A stretch of DNA of 64,000 nucleotides from Fibrella aquatilis (GTDB lineage Bacteria > Bacteroidota > Bacteroidia > Cytophagales > Spirosomataceae), in NCBI RefSeq assembly GCF_017353255.1, contig NZ_JAFMYU010000029.1, positions 1 through 64,000 on the forward strand, in the 5' to 3' direction. The notes beneath the pieces were generated by a model, which saw nothing but the letters and a program-made list of their open reading frames with translations, searched no databases and was not told the origin of the DNA. The translations under genes and the position numbers were made by a program. Of the stretch, positions 15,841-23,967 are shown one piece after another (the first letter of the stretch is position 1; every line of letters begins with the position of its first letter).

Positions 15841-17337
15841 TTACTCGATGCCGCCCATCCAACGTTTCAGAGGCCGTACAAACAGTAGCATCAGCAGCCC
15901 GCTACCTATCGTGAAGATCACCACACTCTGAAACAGGCCGGGCATACTAGCCACGTTTTTCTCGTCGAATCCACCGGCAAACAACCCGGCCACGAGGTTA
16001 CCCAGCGACGAGCCTATGAACCACAGGCCCATTAGCTGACTAGTGTAGCGTTTGGGGGCCAGCTTCGAGAAGGCACTCAGACCTACAGGGCTTAAAAACA
16101 ACTCGGCGAGGGTGAAAAACAGGTAGGTACCCGTCAGAAACAGCGGCGACGTGCGAGTGCCCGTGAGGGCAATTTTGGCGGCAATGACCATGATGACGTA
16201 GGCAATGCCCAGCAGCAGCAGCGACGTGGCGAATTTGGCCGGCACGGGATAGCTGATTTTTCGGTTGGCCAGAAACACCCAAAGCACGGCTAACACTGGC
16301 GAAAACAGCAGGATAAAGGCGGGGTTGAGGTTCTGAAACCAGCTCGACGGGATTTGCCAGCCAAAGAAAACCAGATCAGTGTAGCGGTCGGCGAAGATTT
16401 GCAGTGACGAGCCTTGCTGCTCATTACCAGCCCAGTAGAGCGCCGAGGCAAGGAAGAAGACAAACAAGACGCTCACCCGCTTTTTCTCGACGGCATCAAG
16501 CCCACCTGCCACCAGGATAAAGATAAAATAGCCCAGCGCAATCATGGAAATGATGGTGCCCATGCCTTTGGCCAAGCCCTGCGCGGTGGTTAAGTCGATG
16601 ATATTGGTGAATTGCAACGTGGCCAGCACCAGCACCATAACGGCCAGGAAAATAAACAGGGGCCGTTTGCTACTCGTTTCCGCCTTGCCATCAACGGCGG
16701 GCGCGGGCACATTGCCCAAGTGACTTAGGTATCGTTGCCCGGCCAGGCGGAAAGTGACAATGCCCAGGGCCATACCCACGGCGGCGGCACCGAAACCATA
16801 ATGCCAGCCCACTTTCTGACCTAGGTAGCCTACAATGGTGATGCCCAGCAGCGAACCGATGTTAATACCCATGTAGAAAATAGAGAAGGCCGCATCTTTT
16901 CTGGCACCACCTTCGGGATATAGCTCACCTACCAGCGTACTGATGTTGGGCTTGAGCAGGCCCGTACCGATGGCGACAATGAACAACCCGAAATAAAACA
17001 GGGCCGAACCACCCGGCATAGCCAGCACGATGTGGCCCAGCATGATGATGATGCCGCCGTAAAAAATCGACTTGCGTTGCCCCAGAATGTTGTCGGCGAT
17101 CCAGCCGCCGGGCAATGAAAGCAGGTAGACCGACGAGGTGTAGATGCCATAGATGGCGGCTCCTTCGGCTTCGGTAAGGCCCATGCCGCCGCGCACATTG
17201 TCGATCAGAAACAGCAGCAGAATGGCCCGCATGCCATAGTAGCTAAACCGTTCCCACATCTCAGTGAAAAACAGTACATAAAGCCCCGGCGGGTGACCAA
17301 CGGGCGTAGCAGCAGTAGGGGTAGTGGTTGGGGTCAT
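15841..17337 (-). CDS. POT/PTR2 family proton-coupled peptide transporter
   Basis: Inner-membrane importer of di- and tripeptides driven by protons. The 498-residue protein has about 14 hydrophobic segments. The family signature ExxERFSYYG is present as EMWERFSYYG near residue 28, with the Glu and Arg used for proton coupling. FYMGINIGSLLG near residue 165 is the second PTR2 signature, and FLSPVGLSAFSKLAP is also typical. It starts 15 bases after glmM on the same strand, so the two are probably cotranscribed, although no functional link is evident. Substrate preference is not readable. Confidence 0.93.
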   Translation of the reverse strand: MTPTTTPTAATPVGHPPGLYVLFFTEMWERFSYYGMRAILLLFLIDNVRGGMGLTEAEGAAIYGIYTSSVYLLSLPGGWIADNILGQRKSIFYGGIIIMLGHIVLAMPGGSALFYFGLFIVAIGTGLLKPNISTLVGELYPEGGARKDAAFSIFYMGINIGSLLGITIVGYLGQKVGWHYGFGAAAVGMALGIVTFRLAGQRYLSHLGNVPAPAVDGKAETSSKRPLFIFLAVMVLVLATLQFTNIIDLTTAQGLAKGMGTIISMIALGYFIFILVAGGLDAVEKKRVSVLFVFFLASALYWAGNEQQGSSLQIFADRYTDLVFFGWQIPSSWFQNLNPAFILLFSPVLAVLWVFLANRKISYPVPAKFATSLLLLGIAYVIMVIAAKIALTGTRTSPLFLTGTYLFFTLAELFLSPVGLSAFSKLAPKRYTSQLMGLWFIGSSLGNLVAGLFAGGFDEKNVASMPGLFQSVVIFTIGSGLLMLLFVRPLKRWMGGIE

Positions 17338-17352
17338 AGGGGAAGGGCGGTA

Positions 17353-18765
17353 CTATTTTTTATCAGCGATTACCTCCCGGATGTCGGAGATGATTTTGTT
17401 GGCCAGGTAGTCGGCGGTAGAGAGGGTGTCTGATTCGCAGTAGATGCGGATGATAGGTTCGGTGTTTGATTTCCGCAGGTGAACCCACTCTTTATCGAAC
17501 TCAATTTTCACGCCGTCGATGGTGTTGACGGGGTTTTTGGCATACTTGGCCCGGATGCCTTCCAGCACCGCGTCGACGTCGATACCAGGCGTGAGTTCGA
17601 TTTTATTTTTCGAGATATAGTAGCTGGGGTACGTCCGACGCAGAATAGACGCCGACTTGCCGAATGTGGCTAAGTGGCTCAAAAACAGGGCAATGCCCAC
17701 CAGTGCGTCGCGGCCGTAATGCAGTTCGGGGAAGATGATGCCGCCATTGCCCTCGCCACCGATGAGGGCATTTTGCGCCTTCATCATCTCCACCACGTTT
17801 ACTTCTCCCACTGCCGAGGCGAAATACTGCCCGCCATGCTTTTGGGTCACGTCGCGGAGGGCAGCGGTGCTGGAGAGGTTCGAGACGGTGTTTTTGTTGG
17901 TACCGGGGCTTTGTTTTAGCACATAGTCGGCCACGGCCACGAGGGTATATTCTTCGCCAAAAGGCGAACCGTCTTCGCAGATCAGGGCCAGCCGATCTAC
18001 GTCGGGGTCAACCACAATGCCCAGGTCTTTATCGTCGCGTTTGGTAACGGCCAGAATGTCGGTGAGGTTTTCGGGCAGCGGTTCGGGGTTGTGCGCGAAA
18101 AGGCCCGTGGGTTCGCAGTGGAGTTTGGTAATCTGCTCAACGCCAAGGGCTTCCAGCAGCATAGGCACCACAATGCCCCCGGTAGAATTGACAGCATCTA
18201 CTACTACCCGGAAGTTACGGTTGGCAATGGCATTGCGGTTCACCAGTGGCAAAGCCAACACCGCATCGACGTGTTTCTGAAGCCACGTGTTATCGGTGCG
18301 GTAGCTACCTAGTTTGCGTACTTCGGCAAAAACAAATGACTCATTATCAGCAATTTGTAATACAGCTTCGCCATCGGTTGCCGAAATAAATTCGCCGGTT
18401 TCGTTCAGTAGTTTCAGGGCATTCCACTGAATAGGGTTGTGGCTGGCGGTGAGGATTATGCCGCCAATGGCCTTTTCGCCGGGTACGGCCAGTTCAACGG
18501 TAGGTGTAGTAGACAGGCCCAGATCCAGCACGTCGATGCCCAGCCCCTGTAGGGTGGCGGCCACCAACTGCGAGACCATTGGCCCCGACAGCCGCCCGTC
18601 GCGGCCGATAACCACGGTATGCGGACCGCTCTTTTGTGCTTGCCGCGATAGCAGCCATTGCCCGAAGGCGGCCGTAAATTTTACTACATCAAGCGGGGTC
18701 AATCCCTCGCCACTTTGTCCGCCAATGGTGCCCCGAATGCCGGAAATTGATTTAATTAAAGCCAC
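17353..18765 (-). CDS. glmM: Phosphoglucosamine mutase-like phosphohexomutase
   Basis: Interconverts glucosamine-6-phosphate and glucosamine-1-phosphate on the way to UDP-GlcNAc for peptidoglycan. The 470 residues show all four phosphohexomutase sites: phosphoserine in TASHNPIQWN (near 105), metal loop VDPDVDRLAL (near 255), sugar loop GGEGNGG (near 335) and phosphate site RKSNTEPIIR (near 430). Bacteroidota members of this subgroup are usually called GlmM, but mannose or glucose specificity cannot be excluded. A -7 box at 18879-18886 lies upstream, and a hairpin repeat (18784-18861) sits in the resulting 5' leader. Confidence 0.88.
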   Translation of the reverse strand: MALIKSISGIRGTIGGQSGEGLTPLDVVKFTAAFGQWLLSRQAQKSGPHTVVIGRDGRLSGPMVSQLVAATLQGLGIDVLDLGLSTTPTVELAVPGEKAIGGIILTASHNPIQWNALKLLNETGEFISATDGEAVLQIADNESFVFAEVRKLGSYRTDNTWLQKHVDAVLALPLVNRNAIANRNFRVVVDAVNSTGGIVVPMLLEALGVEQITKLHCEPTGLFAHNPEPLPENLTDILAVTKRDDKDLGIVVDPDVDRLALICEDGSPFGEEYTLVAVADYVLKQSPGTNKNTVSNLSSTAALRDVTQKHGGQYFASAVGEVNVVEMMKAQNALIGGEGNGGIIFPELHYGRDALVGIALFLSHLATFGKSASILRRTYPSYYISKNKIELTPGIDVDAVLEGIRAKYAKNPVNTIDGVKIEFDKEWVHLRKSNTEPIIRIYCESDTLSTADYLANKIISDIREVIADKK

Positions 18766-18783
18766 GTGTTTGGGTGTAACGGC

Positions 18784-18861
18784 GTCTAGTGGTTTGTCTG
18801 TTTGTGGGTTTGTCTGTTGATTTTATAACAAACAAACCCACAAACAGACAAACCACTAGAC
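18784..18861. repeat. Inverted repeat, GTTTGTC type, in the glmM leader
   Basis: Perfect 30-base arms (18784-18813, 18832-18861) around an 18-base AT-rich loop. Arms consist of GTGGTTT GTCTGTTT GTGGGTTT words of 7 to 8 bases. It lies between the candidate glmM promoter and the start codon, so it would be transcribed in the leader. Confidence 0.93.
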
Positions 18862-18878
18862 AGCCTCTCTCTTTCCCA

Positions 18879-18886
18879 CAAAGATA
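18879..18886 (-). promoter_or_regulatory. Candidate -7 box for glmM
   Basis: Minus-strand TATCTTTG, a perfect TAnnTTTG, about 114 bases before the glmM ATG. No TTG is found at the usual -33 distance. Confidence 0.45.
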
Positions 18887-18936
18887 AATTCACCCTACAC
18901 CAAACCCTATCAGTTCACTTGGAAAGGGGGTAATTA

Positions 18937-20073
18937 TTATTTGAAACGCACGTCGCCGTAGCTGGCTACTACCCGGATGTGGGGGCCACCGCCGGTGCCA
19001 AAATGGCCAATGTACTGCCGGGTTTGACCACGGACAGGCGGGGTGGGCGGCGTTGGGGTATTAAGCCGAAGCGATGGCAGGTTGGGGTAACTAAAGCCCC
19101 CGTGTGTGACAGTGATGTCGAAGTTGCCGTTCGATTCGTTCTGCACGGGCATGGCCACGGTAGAATAGTTGGCCTCTACGTCGATCTTATTGGCCGACGC
19201 TGCCACCTGCCCAAGCAGGAATCGCCGGGCGTAGTTCAGCCGCACCTTGGCCGACTGCCGGATCAGCCCAATGCTGGCATCGGCGTAGTTCATGCGGGCG
19301 TTGACCTGGTTAGTTTCGCCAATTTTCAGCTTGCCGTAGTCCTGCACGATAGACAGCACATTGCCCGAATTGATGTCGATATCGCCAAAGGACATGGTAA
19401 GACTGCCGTTCTGAATGTCGCGGACGGAGACGTTGCCAAATTCGGCCTGGATACGCGTGTTGGGGTTGTTGAGGTCGGCCCCATACACGTTACCGAACTT
19501 CGACGATAGCGACAGCGGTGCCCAGAAATCGGGGATGGTGGTGTTGCCGAAGCTGTTTTTTATGGCTAGTCGATTGGCTTTGGGCATCGAAATCCGGTAA
19601 TCGACGCGCAGAAAATTACGCCGGTCGCCCTTTTTCCATCCCCCGTCGAAGCCGTCGGCAATGACCGTTTTGAACGAAAAGGTGTCGTCTTTGCGCTGCT
19701 CGTCAATCGTGACGGCATCCAGAATTTTGCGGGCGCGTTCGGGTCGTTCAGACGAAGCCGTCACGGCCACCTCTACCCGCATTTCGTTGCGATCCCAGAG
19801 CGTCACGGTCACGTCGCCAAAATGGTTGTCGACCGAAAGCGCGTCTTTGCTGGTGACGGTGTAAGACTTCACAATGGCCCGGTGGAGTTCGGTGCGGTCG
19901 TCGGGTTGGCTGCTCCAGCGCTCTACCCGCACCGGGCGGATAGTTAGCCCCCAGGGCAGGGTGTCGGCTTGGGAAGCATCGGCCTGAATGGCATCAGGTG
20001 TTTGGGCCAGGCTGTTTTGGCCAATGAGGGCCAGCAGGTAAGCGCTAAACAGAACTGCGTTAAACCGTTTCAT
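18937..20073 (-). CDS. Secreted DUF4097-like beta-helix protein
   Basis: A 378-residue exported protein with signal peptide (MKRFNAVLFSAYLLALIGQNSLA). The body resembles DUF4097-type proteins: repeated short strands such as VDNHFGDVTVTLWDRNEM, IKNSFGNTTI, SSKFGNVYGADL, AEFGNVSVRDI and MSFGDIDI, each with an F-G-(N/D)-V/I unit that builds a beta-helix (about 80-300). Function unknown. It overlaps the upstream anti-sigma-like gene by 14 bases and follows an ECF sigma gene, so it is probably made together with them. It may be an envelope target or a sensor-related protein of that sigma system. Confidence 0.8.
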   Translation of the reverse strand: MKRFNAVLFSAYLLALIGQNSLAQTPDAIQADASQADTLPWGLTIRPVRVERWSSQPDDRTELHRAIVKSYTVTSKDALSVDNHFGDVTVTLWDRNEMRVEVAVTASSERPERARKILDAVTIDEQRKDDTFSFKTVIADGFDGGWKKGDRRNFLRVDYRISMPKANRLAIKNSFGNTTIPDFWAPLSLSSKFGNVYGADLNNPNTRIQAEFGNVSVRDIQNGSLTMSFGDIDINSGNVLSIVQDYGKLKIGETNQVNARMNYADASIGLIRQSAKVRLNYARRFLLGQVAASANKIDVEANYSTVAMPVQNESNGNFDITVTHGGFSYPNLPSLRLNTPTPPTPPVRGQTRQYIGHFGTGGGPHIRVVASYGDVRFK

Positions 20074-20647
20074 GGGTGGTGTTTTGTTGTTTCATGCGTT
20101 CGATCACGCGTAGCTGCTCGTTGAGCAGGTCAATCTGGAGCTGCAGGTTCTGGATCATGGCCTGAATCAGCAGTTCCTGGTTGGGTGTTTCGGGCAGGTC
20201 TTTTTTCAGGGCCAGGTAGCTGGTTTCCAGCCGGTCGAGGTCGTTGGCGAACTGCTGGTATAGGCCGGGGTTGTTGGCCGCCAGAGCTTTCAGCTCGTCG
20301 CGCTTATCATCAATCAGGCTGGCATACTGTGCCACCTCCTTCGCGTAGGCAGGGCTGACAGCCACCACTTCGGGTTGTTCGGTGGCAGCATAGCGGGCGT
20401 TGACCCACCACAGCACACCCAGCAGTACCACTATCGAAGCGGCCACCGCCCACCACCGCCGGGCCACGCCAGATCCGCGTTGAACGCCCAAAAAAGGCCC
20501 TGACGGCTTATTTTGGCCATTTTCTGCCGAATGGTTATCACCTGCCGGTGGGGGCAGCTGTGCCGCCAGCCGTTGCCAGAAGGCATAGGTGGGGGCATCC
20601 TGCTCAAATTCGTCGCGGTGTTCGCGTATAAAGTTTTCGAGAGACAT
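20060..20647 (-). CDS. Probable membrane anti-sigma factor
   Basis: A 195-residue protein with a short cytoplasmic N-terminal part (MSLENFIREHRDEFEQD, about 1-65), a single membrane helix (about 68-87, WWAVAASIVVLLGVLWWV) and a helical outer part (about 95-195) rich in Leu, Gln and Glu. It lies directly downstream of an ECF sigma gene and its N terminus resembles the start of Bacteroidota anti-sigma proteins. The classic zinc HxxxCxxC motif of ZAS anti-sigma factors is absent. I infer it binds the sigma factor and releases it upon an envelope signal. Confidence 0.65.
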   Translation of the reverse strand: MSLENFIREHRDEFEQDAPTYAFWQRLAAQLPPPAGDNHSAENGQNKPSGPFLGVQRGSGVARRWWAVAASIVVLLGVLWWVNARYAATEQPEVVAVSPAYAKEVAQYASLIDDKRDELKALAANNPGLYQQFANDLDRLETSYLALKKDLPETPNQELLIQAMIQNLQLQIDLLNEQLRVIERMKQQNTTHETV

Positions 20648-20652
20648 TTTTA

Positions 20653-20735
20653 CTGGTTATTCAATGGTCATTCGGTGGTCATTCATTGCCTTTATAACGA
20701 ATGACAGCGCAGCGAAATGACTAATGACTAATAAC
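20653..20735. repeat. Imperfect inverted repeat, GGTCATT / AATGACT type
   Basis: The left part carries GGTTATTCAAT GGTCATTCGGT GGTCATTCATT (11-base words); the right part reads AATGACT AATGACT AATAACT (7-base words). The arms are imperfectly complementary. The centre has GACAGCGCAGCG. It separates the sigma gene from the anti-sigma gene. Relative: 36720-36861. Confidence 0.65.
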
Positions 20736-21346
20736 TATAATTCACTAATTAACTTCCTCTTCGCCCGCAGATATTGCGAGCGGGAGGTTGATTCACTGAT
20801 GCTGAGGATCTGGCCAATTTCGTCGTGGTCATAGCCGTCAAACAGGTAGAGAGTCAGTACTACGCGGTAGCCGTCGGGCAGGCGGGCCACGGCCTGTCTG
20901 ACCCGTTCCACGTCCCACTGCATCTGCGCTTCGTCGATCCCTTCGCCCTCTTCGGCCCGGTCAAAATTCTCATTATCAAGGGTTTCAGTTGAAACCAGCG
21001 GTAGCCGACGCGTTCGTAGGCAACCCACGGCCCGGTTCACCACAATCTGTTTCAGCCAGGCTCCAAACGTACTCTCGCCCCGGAAGCGGTGCAGGTTGCC
21101 AAACGCGTCGACGAAGGCATCCTGGAGTACGTCTTCGGCTTCGGCATCGTGCCCCACAATACGTTTGCAGACGTTGTACATGGCTTTGGCGTAGCGCTTA
21201 TACAGGTCATACTGCGCCCGTCGGTCGCCGAGCAGGCACCGCGCAACAAGGTCAGGGACAGGGTCCAGTGGCAGAATGGGCGTCAAGCGGGGTATGGCCA
21301 TTTCCCCGCCAGCCGCCACACTGCCAGTTGCCGGATTCGAGGCCAT
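20735..21346 (-). CDS. ECF sigma-70 family RNA polymerase sigma factor
   Basis: A 203-residue extracytoplasmic-function sigma factor. Region 2 is clear (YAKAMYNVCKRIVGHDAEAEDVLQDAFVDA split over about residues 50-80, and FRGESTFGAWLKQIVVNR at about 95-112), and region 4 closes the protein (LPDGYRVVLTLYLFDGYDHDEIG and SESTSRSQYLRAKRKL). There is no region 1 or 3. The first 30 residues are unlike the family, so the start may be the ATG encoding MAIPRLTP about 45 bases later. It is followed by a membrane protein and a DUF4097-like secreted protein, the usual arrangement for an envelope-sensing sigma system. Confidence 0.93.
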   Translation of the reverse strand: MASNPATGSVAAGGEMAIPRLTPILPLDPVPDLVARCLLGDRRAQYDLYKRYAKAMYNVCKRIVGHDAEAEDVLQDAFVDAFGNLHRFRGESTFGAWLKQIVVNRAVGCLRTRRLPLVSTETLDNENFDRAEEGEGIDEAQMQWDVERVRQAVARLPDGYRVVLTLYLFDGYDHDEIGQILSISESTSRSQYLRAKRKLISEL

Positions 21347-21399
21347 TGGTTTAGATCATCAGTGCAGGAAAGACGCAGCTGCGAAGGAAACGTTGCACG

Positions 21400-21505
21400 G
21401 ATTTACGACTTACGATGTACGAATTACGATTTATCGCTTACGCCAGCGTACACATGCGCTGGCGTAAGCGATAAATCGTAATTCGTACATCGTAAGTCGT
21501 AAATC
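21400..21505. repeat. Inverted repeat with CGT heptamers and shared core
   Basis: Perfect 49-base arms (21400-21448, 21457-21505) with an 8-base loop. The right arm reads AAATCGT AATTCGT ACATCGT AAGTCGT AAATC. The core is GCTTACGCCAGCG / CGCTGGCGTAAGC. The right arm covers the photolyase stop codon. The same heptamers occur at 35429-35570 and 62934-62983. Confidence 0.97.
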
Positions 21506-22808
21506 ACTCCTTCCTCAACCCTTCCTTATATACCTCCACTACCCGTTGGCGGGCGAAGGCGTGGTCGATGATGGGGGCGGGGTAATTCAGGCTGTTGTAT
21601 TCGGGCACCCAGCGGCGGATGTATTCGCCTTTGGGGTCGAACTTTTCGGCCTGGGCGGTGGGGTTGAAGACGCGGAAGTAGGGGGCGGCGTCGGTGCCGG
21701 AACCGGCTGCCCATTGCCAGCCGCCGTTGTTGGCCGCCAGGTCGTAGTCGCGAAGTTTTTTAGCAAAATACGCCTCACCAATCCGCCAGTCGACGAGCAG
21801 GTGTTTAATGCAGAAACTGGCCACCACCATGCGCACGCGGTTGTGCATCCAGCCGGTTTCGTTGAGTTGGCGCATGCCCGCATCCACCAGCGGGTAGCCG
21901 GTTTTGCCCTGCTCCCAGCGTTCGATGTCTTCGGGTCGGTTCAGGAACTTGATGTTGTCATACTCCCGCCGAAACGCGTGCTGCTCTACGTGCGGGAAGT
22001 GGTCGAGCACCTGAAAATAGAAGTCGCGCCAGCACAGTTCGCTCAGGAATGTGGGGCTGGTTTCCTGCGCCTGCCGGGCCAGATTGCGGATACTGATGGT
22101 ACCAAAACGGAGGTGAATGCCCAGTTCGGAGGTGCCCCGTTCGGCGGGGTAATCGCGCATTTTCTGGTACTGTTTCAGCAACGCATCATCCACCGTCGGC
22201 TTGGGAAAATTCTCACCCAGCGGCTCAAAGCCCATGTCGTCGAGCGTGACCATGGGTAGCGGGGCGGTCTTGTGCAGCTGGTCGAAGTACGTCTCGGTTG
22301 GGTACGATTTGGTGTAAAACGGGTCTGCAAGCTTGCCAAGCCAGTTGCGACTATAAGGGCCGAAAACGGTGTAGGGCTTGCCCGTGCCGGTAAGCACCTC
22401 GTCGTGGTCGAAGAGTGTCTGGTCTTTGTAGCTGTGAAACCCCGCGCCGACGGTCTTCAAAAACGCCGCCACCTCGGCATCGCGGCCTTTGCCGTAGGTT
22501 TCGTAGTCGTAGTTGGTGAAGACGTTGGTGATCTCGTATTCCTTTGCCAGTTCCTGAAATACTTCCAGCGGCCGACCATACCGCACGATCAGCGACGACC
22601 CCATTTTTTGCAGTTCATCCTGCAACTTGAGCACGTATTTGTAGATAAATTCCACCCGCCTGTCGCGCTTATCGTCGAGGTGATCGAGGATGTCTTTGTC
22701 GAAAATAAACAGGGGCAGCACAGGCCGTCCGGCCTTCAGGGCGTAGTACAGTGCGGCGTTGTCGTGCAGGCGCAAATCGCGCCGGTGCCACATAATGGCG
22801 ATGGGCAT
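21504..22808 (-). CDS. phr: Deoxyribodipyrimidine photolyase
   Basis: Light-driven repair of cyclobutane pyrimidine dimers by a flavoprotein. The 434 residues have an N-terminal antenna Rossmann domain (MWHRRDLRLHDNAAL, 1-130) and a C-terminal FAD domain with the characteristic ELCWRDFYFQ (near 265), GYPLVDAGMRQL (near 310), GWMHNRVRM (near 330), WQWAAGSGTDAAPYFRVFNP (near 385) and RWVPE. The Trp and Asn residues for electron transfer and substrate binding in these blocks are intact, favouring a true class I photolyase rather than a cryptochrome. Neighbours are unrelated; repeats flank it on both sides. Confidence 0.95.
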   Translation of the reverse strand: MPIAIMWHRRDLRLHDNAALYYALKAGRPVLPLFIFDKDILDHLDDKRDRRVEFIYKYVLKLQDELQKMGSSLIVRYGRPLEVFQELAKEYEITNVFTNYDYETYGKGRDAEVAAFLKTVGAGFHSYKDQTLFDHDEVLTGTGKPYTVFGPYSRNWLGKLADPFYTKSYPTETYFDQLHKTAPLPMVTLDDMGFEPLGENFPKPTVDDALLKQYQKMRDYPAERGTSELGIHLRFGTISIRNLARQAQETSPTFLSELCWRDFYFQVLDHFPHVEQHAFRREYDNIKFLNRPEDIERWEQGKTGYPLVDAGMRQLNETGWMHNRVRMVVASFCIKHLLVDWRIGEAYFAKKLRDYDLAANNGGWQWAAGSGTDAAPYFRVFNPTAQAEKFDPKGEYIRRWVPEYNSLNYPAPIIDHAFARQRVVEVYKEGLRKE

Positions 22809-22819
22809 AGTTCAGTGAA

Positions 22820-22934
22820 CAGTTAAGGACAGTATACAGTATGCAGTAGTGCCCTGGCTTAACGGTTGGGCACGCGAACAAGGCTACTGTAGCAATAACA
22901 CTGCATACTGCATACTGTTCTTAACTGCATACTG
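22820..22934. repeat. Inverted repeat with ACAGTAT heptamers
   Basis: Left arm words GGACAGT ATACAGT ATGCAGT; right arm ACTGCAT ACTGCAT ACTGTTC followed by TTAACTGCATACTG, one heptamer longer than the left. The centre is about 45 bases and does not pair well. It lies between the serine hydrolase stop and the photolyase start. The same words are used at 41823-41927. Confidence 0.8.
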
Positions 22935-22940
22935 TAAAAG

Positions 22941-23858
22941 TTACCACCATTTTTCGTAGCCAGCCACGGGCTTGAAGGTGGATTTGGGTTCAAAATGCTG
23001 CCAGAGGAGGGCCGAGACGGTGCGGAGGAGAGCGAAGCCTTCGTTGTCGCGGGTCCAGGACTGGTCTTGCTGGTTTTTGGTCATCACGCAATAGACGTAG
23101 TCGCCGTGGGGCGCATGCACCAGCGCCACCTCTGACCGCGATTGGTTGACAGCCCCGTTTTTGCAGGCCACTTTTACTTCGGCGGGCAGTTGCGAGAGGC
23201 CGTCGCCGTCCCAATATTGTCGGCAGAGGTTGCGGTACATGCGGTCGCTGGCGTCGGGGCTAACGGCGCGACCCTGCCGGATGTAGTGGAGCAGACTGGC
23301 CAGTTCGCGGGGCGTGGTCTGGCCCCAGCCATATTGTTTCTGAAATGGTTGCCGACCCGGCGTGCGCGAGTTCACCCGCGTTTGCGAAAAGCCGTTGGCA
23401 TCGAGCCAGGCGTTGATGGCCGTACCCCCGCCCGCCAGCGCCTGACACCAGAGGCTGCCGGTATTGTCGGAGACGGTTTCCATCAGCATAACCACCTCGC
23501 TTAGGGGCAGCTTGGCGCCGTCTTTCAGCGACCCCACAATGCCGTCATCGTAGTGGAGCGAATCCTTGTAAACCACCTCCTGCCCGTAGCTGATGTTGCC
23601 TTGCCTGATCTTATCGAACAGGCCAATCATAATCGGAATCTTAACTGTGCTGGCCGTAGGAAACAGCGTATCGGCGTTAATAGAGGCCGTTTTGCCGGTT
23701 TTTAGGTTCAACACATACACACCCGCGTTGCCTTTAAATCCCCGCAGGGCATCGGTTAGTTTTTGGGTGAGTTTGGCGTCTGGTTTATCCGGTGGATTCT
23801 GTGCGAAAAGACAAAATGGAAGGAAAATGAGCAGCAGAATGGTGTAGGGGCGAAGCAT
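22941..23858 (-). CDS. Class A beta-lactamase-like serine hydrolase lacking the omega-loop Glu
   Basis: A 305-residue exported protein with signal peptide (residues 1-19, cleaved after LFA). It has the class A beta-lactamase / D,D-peptidase fold motifs: S70-x-x-K73 in TASTVKIP, S130-D131-N132, and K233-N-G235 in place of KTG. Where class A enzymes carry the deacylating Glu166, the sequence reads RVNSRTPGRQP with no Glu or Asp. So it should be acylated by a beta-lactam or peptide but deacylate poorly unless another residue helps. It may be a peptidoglycan hydrolase or a penicillin-binding relative rather than a resistance enzyme. Divergent from an outer-membrane barrel gene. Confidence 0.8.
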   Translation of the reverse strand: MLRPYTILLLIFLPFCLFAQNPPDKPDAKLTQKLTDALRGFKGNAGVYVLNLKTGKTASINADTLFPTASTVKIPIMIGLFDKIRQGNISYGQEVVYKDSLHYDDGIVGSLKDGAKLPLSEVVMLMETVSDNTGSLWCQALAGGGTAINAWLDANGFSQTRVNSRTPGRQPFQKQYGWGQTTPRELASLLHYIRQGRAVSPDASDRMYRNLCRQYWDGDGLSQLPAEVKVACKNGAVNQSRSEVALVHAPHGDYVYCVMTKNQQDQSWTRDNEGFALLRTVSALLWQHFEPKSTFKPVAGYEKWW

Positions 23859-23871
23859 AGGCGGGTGTTGT

Positions 23872-23907
23872 TAAACCGATATGGTTGAAAGAAACCGTAT
23901 CGGTTTA
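23872..23907. promoter_or_regulatory. Interrupted palindrome between divergent genes
   Basis: TAAACCGATATGG and CCGTATCGGTTTA form 15-base half sites with one mismatch around a short spacer. It lies between the start codons of the serine hydrolase (23858) and the outer-membrane barrel (23968). It could be an operator for both; no regulator gene is adjacent, so this is a guess from position. Confidence 0.4.
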
Positions 23908-23967
23908 GTAAGTTGTGCCAACTGAAAGACTACTTTCTGGGTCTACCAAAAAACATTGTATCGACGT

